8,088 bases of DNA from Lachnospiraceae bacterium (GTDB lineage Bacteria; Bacillota_A; Clostridia; Lachnospirales; Lachnospiraceae): contig JAETQR010000084.1 of assembly GCA_021770615.1 (NCBI GenBank), forward strand, positions 1 to 8,088. The letters run 5' to 3'. Both the position numbers and the translations under genes were made by a program. This document shows, piece by piece, positions 1 through 5,309 of this stretch. Below the pieces are notes generated by a model that made no database searches, was not told the DNA's origin, and saw only the letters and a list, made by a program, of their open reading frames with translations. Position 1 is the first letter of the stretch, and every line of letters begins with the position of its first letter.

Positions 1-171
1 GGTGTGCGCTTCGGAAGGCCTCCAAGCCCCCTGCCGGAGAACTTTCATGAAGTCTACCAGCTATGGAAATCCGGGAAAGTTACTGGAACGGCAGCGGCGG
101 AACTATGCGGTATGCCACTGTCTACATTCCGTTACCGGGCAGAAATTTACCAAAAAGCCAAGTTATTGTAA
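1..171 (+). CDS. Serine recombinase/resolvase, C-terminal end only (5' part outside window)
   Basis: Frame 1 is open from the first base to TAA at 169-171 and gives 56 residues. The tail begins GVRFGRPPSPLPENF, passes through a KSGKVTGTAAAELCGMPLS segment and ends in TFRYRAEIYQ. The GRP-x-x-PLPxxF linker followed by a short helix-turn-helix with a ST-F-R/Y recognition helix is the usual end of small Tn3/resolvase-type serine recombinases, which are about 180-210 residues long. This tail would bind the recombination site DNA. The catalytic serine domain is upstream of the window, so activity cannot be judged. The gene may encode the element's integrase or a plasmid dimer/cointegrate resolvase. 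A strong inverted repeat starts at the stop codon. The family call rests on this short tail alone. Confidence 0.78.
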   Translation, partial: GVRFGRPPSPLPENFHEVYQLWKSGKVTGTAAAELCGMPLSTFRYRAEIYQKAKLL

Positions 172-217
172 GCGGGCATTTTTACAGAAATGTGTACGTT
201 CCTGTAAATGCCCGCTT
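170..217 (+). terminator. Long imperfect hairpin overlapping the recombinase stop codon, probable terminator
   Basis: The left arm at 170-187 (AAGCGGGCATTTTTACAG) pairs with the right arm at 202-217 (CTGTAAATGCCCGCTT). The match is 16 bp, broken only by a two-T bulge in the left arm. The loop is 14 nt (188-201). Downstream is CAATTTTA, a short and imperfect T tract, so it is a plausible but not canonical intrinsic terminator. It would insulate the recombinase from the methyltransferase operon. The loop holds one copy of GTGTACG, which recurs downstream. Confidence 0.6.
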
Positions 218-436
218 CAATTTTACCCATTCTATAATACTACAAAAACACACGGTTTTCCACTGAAAATCCATATTTTTAAGCCCATTTTTTTGAGTGG
301 CCAAAACGTACACAATCTTGCAAAAGAACTGGTGTACGCAAGTCTCGTTCCCATTTTACCTCCAAGTAAGGAAACAATTTTCAGTTTACGGCAAGTGCCG
401 GATGGATATTTACAGACTTTATGGAGGTACTTGTAA
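218..436 (+). promoter_or_regulatory. Non-coding leader of the methyltransferase operon
   Basis: No convincing gene lies between the recombinase hairpin and the methyltransferase start. A perfect TATAAT (233-238) is the best -10 candidate, but no good -35 sits 16-18 bp upstream, so the promoter is only tentative. Two GTGTACG copies in opposite orientation (307-313 as CGTACAC, 332-338 as GTGTACG) form a 7-bp inverted repeat with an 18-nt spacer. A short palindrome CGGCAAGTGCCG lies at 389-400. GGAGG at 423-427 is the ribosome site, 9 nt before ATG 437. A leader of this length with several dyads could hold operators controlling the restriction operon, since no separate controller (C protein) gene is present. 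Confidence 0.35.
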
Positions 437-1546
437 ATGGATAATACAAAGGATTTTACATATAAGCCGAAAATCGTGTCAATTTTTTCGGGATGCGGAG
501 GACTTGATTTTGGCTTTCATATGGAGGGATACGAAACTGTATGGGCAAATGATTTTGCGGAATGGGCTTGTAAATCGTTTGCGGCAAATTTTGGAGATGT
601 TATCCGCTATAAGGATATAACACAGATAAATCCATATAAAGATAAAACCATACCAGAATGTGATTTAGTTCTGGGTGGTTTTCCATGCCAGGATTTTTCG
701 ATTATTTGGAAACAACCAGGACTGAATGGAACAAGAGGAGGGCTGTTTAGACATTTCGCAGAATTTGTTGACGGCAAAAAGCCAAAGGCCTTTGTGGCGG
801 AGAATGTAAAGGGTTTGCTGACTGCAAATGGAGGGAAAGCTATTGACACTATTGTAAAAGATTTCGAGAGTATTGCACCGGGATATGTTGTTAAACCTCA
901 TTTATATAATTTTGCGGAATATGGAGTCCCTCAGTTTAGGGAGCGGGTTTTGTTTGTCGGGATAAGAATAGACACAGGGTTTGATTTTGTTCATCCGAAG
1001 CCGACACATGGGCCAAATGGGGATTTGCCGTATGTTACCGCTGGAGAGGCACTTGTTGGTGTAGAGCAGGTTTCAACTAACAATGAATTGATCAATATTA
1101 AAGAAAAAACAAAGAAGATGTTGGAACTCATACCGGAAGGCGGTAATTTTACTGATATCCCGAAAGATAATCCGCTGTATGTTAAAGGCATGATCAGCCA
1201 TGTTTATAGACGGATTAAACGGGATGAACCGGCAAAAACAATTATCGCTGCCGGAGGTGGAGGCACATGGGGATATCATTATCCGGAGCCTCGTCCTTTG
1301 ACCAATCGGGAAAGGGCAAGACTGCAATCTTTTCCGGATAACTTTATTTTTGAAGGGAACGTCACAGAGGTTCGCAGGCAGATTGGAAACGCTGTCCCGC
1401 CTGTGGGTGTCCGGGAAGTAGCAAAACGCCTGCGCCCGTTATTTACAGGTGATTATAAACCTATTGATTTAATGCCGGAATATGAAAAGATGAAAACTAT
1501 GACGATAAAACAGCGTCTTGAATATGTGACAGCACAAATGAACTAA
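437..1546 (+). CDS. DNA (cytosine-5-)-methyltransferase of a restriction-modification operon
   Basis: This enzyme transfers a methyl group from S-adenosylmethionine to carbon 5 of cytosine in its target site, protecting host DNA from the partner nuclease. The 369-residue protein has the C5-methyltransferase motifs in the usual order. Motif I is FSGCGGLDFG (17-26, AdoMet binding). Motif IV is GGFPCQDFS, with catalytic C84. Motif VI is ENV (122-124), and motif VIII is QFRER (166-170). Near residues 290-340 are RARLQSFPD (motif IX) and QIGNAVPP (motif X). Motif I begins about 16 residues from the N-terminus, so there is no N-terminal HTH extension of the self-regulating kind. ATG 437 is supported by GGAGG 9 nt upstream. 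The PLD-type nuclease starts 13 bp after the stop, and Vsr closes the operon. The target sequence cannot be read from the protein; the region between motifs VIII and IX (about 180-285) should determine it. Confidence 0.95.
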   Translation: MDNTKDFTYKPKIVSIFSGCGGLDFGFHMEGYETVWANDFAEWACKSFAANFGDVIRYKDITQINPYKDKTIPECDLVLGGFPCQDFSIIWKQPGLNGTRGGLFRHFAEFVDGKKPKAFVAENVKGLLTANGGKAIDTIVKDFESIAPGYVVKPHLYNFAEYGVPQFRERVLFVGIRIDTGFDFVHPKPTHGPNGDLPYVTAGEALVGVEQVSTNNELINIKEKTKKMLELIPEGGNFTDIPKDNPLYVKGMISHVYRRIKRDEPAKTIIAAGGGGTWGYHYPEPRPLTNRERARLQSFPDNFIFEGNVTEVRRQIGNAVPPVGVREVAKRLRPLFTGDYKPIDLMPEYEKMKTMTIKQRLEYVTAQMN

Positions 1547-1559
1547 GGGAGGACAGAGT

Positions 1560-2621
1560 ATGGAATTTTTGGTTTCTAATTACCCTCCATTAAAAACAGG
1601 GTGCAAAACATTTGCAGATACATTTTACGGTCTTATTCCGCAGACATCTAAATTAGATATTGCTGTGGGATATGTTTCTTCTGATGCTCTGATAGAATTA
1701 CAAAAAACGATTGAGTTGAATTGTAACATACAGGCACTAAATTTAATTGTGGGGATGCACTATTTTGACAAATTCACAAAGGTTCAATACAACGCAGCAA
1801 TGCATTTGAATGAATTTCTCACAGAAAATAACATGGGCGGCGTCAGGCTGGTCACTGCTTTCCGCTACCATGGAAAGCTATATTCATATAGCAATGATAA
1901 AGGCCCGTTTGCGTGTATTATAGGCTCTAATAATCTTAGCAGCATAATAGATGGCGGTGTAAGGGTTTATGAAAATTCTGTACTCCTACAGGAACAAAAT
2001 GCTACAAAGGAAATGAGCGGGTTTATCTCGCAGCTTGCGCAGACAGCCACTAAAAATATTGCAGAACTTGATATAAATGAGTTTAATCAGGAGAATCCTT
2101 TGCTTGAAGGACATGAATTTGTAAAAAGACTTTCTCCGCATGATATAGCACTTGCAATGTATGCAAAGACAAAAACATCATTCGAAATTCCAATTAAGCC
2201 GTATGAGATATCGCCACAAAGCAATCTGAATGTTTTCTTTGGGAAAGGACGAGAATCGAAAAACGGGCTTGTAAAACCGCGGCATTGGTATGAGGTTGAA
2301 TTGATTGTTCCTAAAAATGTCACAAGTCAGGAAGGATATCCTCAAAGTAAAACAGAGAATGCAGTTTTCACAGTTATTACGGATGACGGATGGTCTTTTA
2401 AGTGCAAGGTTAGCGGAGATTATAGTAAAAACTTCCGCTCAGAGGGAGATTTAAAAATTCTTGGGAAGTGGCTTAAAGGACGCTTAGAAAATGCAGGAGT
2501 ATTAAAAGTTGGAGAACCAGTGACAGCAAAAACATTGAAAGATTACGGTCGGGATACATTTACGCTTACCAAAACGATAACGCCGGGAATCTGGTTTCTT
2601 GATTTTGAGGTGAAGAAATGA
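1560..2621 (+). CDS. NgoFVII/BfiI-like restriction endonuclease with phospholipase-D (HKD) fold
   Basis: This is the likely DNA-cutting subunit, 353 residues long. The N-terminal half carries one HKD-type half-site: YHGK with H104-x-K106, then IIGSNNLS (G122, S123, N124, N125). E138 further on is a candidate fourth active-site residue. A single HxK motif means the active site would form between two subunits, as in BfiI-type PLD nucleases, which cut without a metal ion. The C-terminal half (about 215-353) starts at HWYEVELIVPKN and ends in GIWFLDFEVKK. It resembles the B3-like DNA-recognition domain of NgoFVII-type enzymes. GGGAGG at 1547-1552, 7 nt before ATG 1560, fixes the start. The stop overlaps the Z1 gene start (ATGA), suggesting translational coupling. 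Family membership is clear from the motifs; the cut site is unknown. No truncation or frameshift is visible. Confidence 0.85.
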   Translation: MEFLVSNYPPLKTGCKTFADTFYGLIPQTSKLDIAVGYVSSDALIELQKTIELNCNIQALNLIVGMHYFDKFTKVQYNAAMHLNEFLTENNMGGVRLVTAFRYHGKLYSYSNDKGPFACIIGSNNLSSIIDGGVRVYENSVLLQEQNATKEMSGFISQLAQTATKNIAELDINEFNQENPLLEGHEFVKRLSPHDIALAMYAKTKTSFEIPIKPYEISPQSNLNVFFGKGRESKNGLVKPRHWYEVELIVPKNVTSQEGYPQSKTENAVFTVITDDGWSFKCKVSGDYSKNFRSEGDLKILGKWLKGRLENAGVLKVGEPVTAKTLKDYGRDTFTLTKTITPGIWFLDFEVKK

Positions 2622-4510
2622 ATTATTTGGACAAATATTTAGAACGGATAAAGCAATGTGGAAATATTGGCTTATCTGCTGCAATAGAAAAAACGGTGTC
2701 TAATATTATTCCTCAGTACATATCGAATTTTTCCTTTACAGATCATGTTGTAAGTTTGCTGGTGGGGGATGTTCAAAGCGGAAAGACAAGCCATATGTTT
2801 GGGCTTATGTGTGCAGCTGCTGATGAAAGTTTCATGAATTTTGTATTGCTTACGACAGATAACATTCTTTTACAACAACAAACATTTAAGCGTGCAGAAA
2901 GAGATTTGTGTGATTTTTGTGTATGCGATGAAAATGATTACCTGAAATTTTTCCAAAATAATCTCCGTAAACCAGCGGTGATTGTTTTGAAGAAAAATGC
3001 ATCCGTTTTAAGACAATGGAAAAATAATTTCATATCAACAAACTTTTGTACTGGAAATCCACTTTTTATTGTAGATGATGAGGCGGACGCAGCAAGTTTA
3101 AATACACAGGTAAACAAAAACAAGCAGAGTACAATCAATAAGCATCTGGATGAAATAAAAAGAACAACTTCCAGCAGTGTCTATATGGAAGTGACCGGTA
3201 CTCCGCAGTCGATTTTGCTTCAAACGTCCAAAAGCGGCTGGAAGCCATATTTCATTTATTATTTTAAACCAGGTGAAAAGTATCTGGGAGGAAATTTCTT
3301 TTTTACAGAGGACAAACCAAAGCAAATTATTTTGACAGATAATGACGAGGCAGAAGAATTATTAAATGATGACGAATTTCCTGAAAACGGTTTAAAAAGC
3401 GCACTTATCATGCATTTGATCGCAGCCGGACATATTATGCTGGCAGGGGGAACCGTTTGCAATTTTTTGATTCATCCAAGTGTAAAAACAAGCCAGCATT
3501 CAAGTTTTGCAAATAAGATAGGGAATTACTTGAATGAAATTTGCCATTCATATGACGAAAAGGAAACATATGAAGCGTTTGAAGCTGCTTATAAATCACT
3601 AAAAGATACTAAAAGAGATATTTTTCCGTTGGATAAAATTTATGGTTATATAATTGCCCAAATGCTGGATGATAAAGTGAATATTTTAATGTTGAACTCA
3701 ATCGTGTCATACGATGAAAATACGCAATATGATACAGGCATTAATATTATTGTTGGCGGCAATAGCTTAGGGCGGGGAGTTACGTTTCCGCAGCTTCAGA
3801 CAATATATTACTGCCGTGTGGCAAAAAGTCCGCAGGCAGATACTATGTGGCAGCATGCAAGGATGTTTGGGTATGATAGAGATCCAGATTTAATGCGTGT
3901 CTTTATGCCGCCGAAGCTATTCAAACTGTTTTCAGATATTAACAGGACTAATAATAGTATCATCCGGCAAATTGAAAATTCAAGCAATGGGTGCAATGTT
4001 AAAATATTTTACCCGACGGGTTTGAAACCGACAAGAAAAAATGTTTTGGATAAAAAGGCCGTTGGCGTTTATTCAGGCGGAGTAAATTATTTTCCATTCT
4101 ATCCAGTGAATAGAACAGTTTCGGATATAGATAAAATATTGGAATGTTTTGATAATGACTTGTATACGGTAAGTTTAAAACTGATAGTAAAACTTATTGA
4201 ACATATGGATTCCGAAGTTGATGACTGGAATGCGAAAGTATTTATAGGATTTATCAATACGTTTTTGGCGGCAGATCCTGCAACACAAGGAAAACTTATT
4301 GTTCGCCGTAATAGAGATATAGGAAAAGGAACAGGAACATTACTTTCTCCCGCTGACAGAAAATTAGGTGATGAATATACAGAGGAAGTAGTACTTACTG
4401 TTTATAAAATTACCGGGAATATTTCAAAGGGATGGGATGGAGAAGAACTTTGGATTCCCAATATTAAGCTGCCAGGAGATTATGCTTATTACAGCGGAGA
4501 AAATGCATAA
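2618..4510 (+). CDS. Z1-domain SF2 helicase-like ATPase of the restriction operon
   Basis: This 630-residue protein has an SF2-type NTPase layout. A Walker A loop GDVQSGKTS (50-58) is followed by LLTTDNILLQQQ, then the Walker B/motif II VDDEADAAS (about 152-160) and a TGTP motif III (193-196). In the C-terminal RecA-like half come GGNSLGRGVTFP (380-391) and QHARMFGY (412-419) with arginine-finger candidate R415. The GG-x-SL-x-RG-x-T and Q-x-x-R-x-FGY signatures mark the Z1 domain family, found in restriction and defence gene clusters. It is shorter than many Z1 proteins and no separate nuclease motif is seen, so the nuclease is probably the PLD protein next door. I infer an ATP-driven role in translocation, DNA remodelling or licensing of the cut. 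ATG 2618 overlaps the PLD stop by 4 bp, with GAGGTG at 2607-2612 as the ribosome site. All ATPase motifs look intact. Confidence 0.85.
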   Translation: MNYLDKYLERIKQCGNIGLSAAIEKTVSNIIPQYISNFSFTDHVVSLLVGDVQSGKTSHMFGLMCAAADESFMNFVLLTTDNILLQQQTFKRAERDLCDFCVCDENDYLKFFQNNLRKPAVIVLKKNASVLRQWKNNFISTNFCTGNPLFIVDDEADAASLNTQVNKNKQSTINKHLDEIKRTTSSSVYMEVTGTPQSILLQTSKSGWKPYFIYYFKPGEKYLGGNFFFTEDKPKQIILTDNDEAEELLNDDEFPENGLKSALIMHLIAAGHIMLAGGTVCNFLIHPSVKTSQHSSFANKIGNYLNEICHSYDEKETYEAFEAAYKSLKDTKRDIFPLDKIYGYIIAQMLDDKVNILMLNSIVSYDENTQYDTGINIIVGGNSLGRGVTFPQLQTIYYCRVAKSPQADTMWQHARMFGYDRDPDLMRVFMPPKLFKLFSDINRTNNSIIRQIENSSNGCNVKIFYPTGLKPTRKNVLDKKAVGVYSGGVNYFPFYPVNRTVSDIDKILECFDNDLYTVSLKLIVKLIEHMDSEVDDWNAKVFIGFINTFLAADPATQGKLIVRRNRDIGKGTGTLLSPADRKLGDEYTEEVVLTVYKITGNISKGWDGEELWIPNIKLPGDYAYYSGENA

Positions 4511-4532
4511 AATAAATGTGGGATGTGATAGT

Positions 4533-4946
4533 ATGGCTGATACAAAGACACCGGAAGAACGCAGCAAAAATATGTCGCATATACGGAGTACAAATACAAA
4601 GCCAGAGGAACTTGTAAGAAAATATTTATTTACACATGGGTTTCGGTATAGAAAAAATGATAAACGCTATCCTGGAAAGCCAGATATTGTACTTCCGAAG
4701 TATCATACGGTGATATTTGTGAATGGTTGTTTTTGGCACATGCATGGATGTTCCAGGGCAAGATTGCCTCGGTCAAATCAGGAATATTGGGAGCCGAAGA
4801 TTAAACGTAATGCACAGAGGGATCAGGACAATATCAGAAAACTTGAAGATACAGGTTGGAAAGTAATTGTAGTTTGGGAATGTGAATTAAAAAAGCGTGT
4901 GGCCGAAGAACGGTTGCAACGATTATGTGAAGAGATAAAAAATTGA
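4533..4946 (+). CDS. vsr: Very short patch repair (Vsr) T:G mismatch endonuclease
   Basis: Vsr nicks beside T in T:G mismatches that arise when 5-methylcytosine deaminates, starting short-patch repair. The 137-residue protein aligns with E. coli Vsr with no numbering shift through residue 117. Conserved are catalytic D51 (GKPDIV) and H69, and the zinc ligands C66, H71, C73 (GCFWHMHGC) and C117 (VVWECEL). The aromatics F67, W68 and W86, which intercalate at the mismatch, and E25 are also present. Position 63, T in E. coli, is V here. It lacks the last ~19 residues of the E. coli protein. ATG 4533 is chosen because the protein then begins MADT, as family members do. An in-frame ATG at 4503 would overlap the Z1 stop and add ten residues. 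It lies 22 bp after Z1, in the same transcription unit. It makes sense beside a cytosine methyltransferase whose product is prone to C-to-T mutation. Confidence 0.95.
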   Translation: MADTKTPEERSKNMSHIRSTNTKPEELVRKYLFTHGFRYRKNDKRYPGKPDIVLPKYHTVIFVNGCFWHMHGCSRARLPRSNQEYWEPKIKRNAQRDQDNIRKLEDTGWKVIVVWECELKKRVAEERLQRLCEEIKN

Positions 4947-4963
4947 ATATAGGAATCGGTAAT

Positions 4964-5022
4964 AAAGTCACTTGTCGGATTGTTTTTATAAAAAAGCTGT
5001 CCAGTAAGTGACTTTTATTTTT
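4964..5022 (+). terminator. Intrinsic terminator after the restriction operon
   Basis: AAAGTCACTT (4964-4973) pairs perfectly with AAGTGACTTT (5006-5015). Two wobble pairs, one mismatch and a GGA/TCC extension (4977-4979 with 5000-5002) continue the stem inward. The loop is A/T-rich (about 4980-4999). A TTTATTTTT tract (5014-5022) follows the right arm. It lies 17 bp after the Vsr stop and separates the cargo from the mobilization region. Confidence 0.8.
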
Positions 5023-5067
5023 GAAAATTTTTAGAAATGCAATAGGTAACTTCCTTTGTGCAGGAGT

Positions 5068-5089
5068 GCAGAGGATGCAATCCCTCTGC
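5068..5089. repeat. Inverted repeat GCAGAGG/CCTCTGC at the left side of the hairpin array
   Basis: GCAGAGG (5068-5074) and CCTCTGC (5083-5089) form a perfect 7-bp stem around an 8-nt loop. It is the first of a run of stem-loops reaching to 5271. There is no protein-coding signal in this stretch. It may be part of the relaxase recognition region or a fold protecting single-stranded transfer DNA. Confidence 0.6.
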
Positions 5090-5092
5090 TCT

Positions 5093-5191
5093 GGGTACAG
5101 GGGCGAAGCGCCCTGTTGGGGTCAAGGGGCAAAGCCCTTTGGCGGGTTAAGGGCGGCAGTCCTTATCGGGTCAAGGGTGAAACGCCTTGCC
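5093..5191. repeat. Four ~25-bp tandem repeats, each able to fold into a small hairpin
   Basis: The unit begins GGGT-(A/C/T)-(A/C)-AGGG, or nearly so, and is followed by a short hairpin. Starts are at 5093 (GGGTACAGGG), 5119 (GGGTCAAGGG), 5144 (GGGTTAAGGG) and 5168 (GGGTCAAGGG), giving steps of 26, 25 and 24 bp. Each unit contains a G-rich arm, a tiny loop such as AAG, AAA or GGCA, and a matching CCC/CCTT arm: about 5100-5114, 5124-5140, 5148-5165 and 5172-5189. Arm sequences vary while pairing is largely kept, with some G-T pairs and a bulge. This suggests selection for structure, not sequence. The array sits directly upstream of the relaxase gene, where an oriT or a structured regulatory leader would be expected. 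Confidence 0.7.
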
Positions 5192-5200
5192 CAGCTAGAG

Positions 5201-5240
5201 TTGGCGCCTGCGCCAATTCGTACTGGGTATTATCTGACGC
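5201..5240 (+). other. Candidate transfer origin (oriT): inverted repeat plus putative nick region
   Basis: TTGGCGC (5201-5207) and GCGCCAA (5210-5216) form a perfect 7-bp stem with a 2-nt loop. Eleven bases later comes TACTGGGTATTAT (about 5221-5233). This resembles in layout the MobV oriT of pMV158, where a short inverted repeat is followed by TAGTGTG/TTA with the nick at the slash. By that analogy the nick could lie near 5227/5228. The relaxase gene of the same family starts about 80 bp downstream, as expected for a self-recognised origin. The layout is seen directly; the origin assignment and nick position are inference. Confidence 0.5.
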
Positions 5241-5256
5241 AGGAACCGGCAGATTC

Positions 5257-5271
5257 GGCAGCAAAGCTGCC
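5257..5271. repeat. Short perfect hairpin GGCAGC-AAA-GCTGCC
   Basis: A 6-bp perfect stem (5257-5262 with 5266-5271) closes an AAA loop, the same loop type as in the tandem hairpin units upstream. It lies about 27 bp before the relaxase ribosome site and is probably the last member of the array. It ends too far from a T tract to be an intrinsic terminator. Confidence 0.55.
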
Positions 5272-5309
5272 CTTCCCGCAGAGAGAAAATTGAAAAGAAG
5301 GAGGACAGA

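Noticed and set aside
216..238. Full sigma-70 promoter around TATAAT 233-238
   Set aside because: The -10 is perfect, but no -35-like hexamer stands at 16-18 bp, where the sequence is the GC-rich hairpin arm; kept only as a tentative mention in the leader entry.
2..436. A 144-codon open frame in frame 2 covering the left edge and the leader
   Set aside because: Frame 1 of the same DNA gives a recognisable recombinase tail ending at 171. The frame 2 product has no family features and crosses a strong hairpin and an AT-rich leader.
4437..4532. Longer Vsr start at 4437, inside the Z1 gene
   Set aside because: The added residues overlap the Z1 C-terminus in another frame, and the Vsr family alignment begins at the MADT start (4533).
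5093..5191. CRISPR array
   Set aside because: Units are about 25 bp with almost no unique spacer between them, the repeats differ in sequence, and there are no cas genes.
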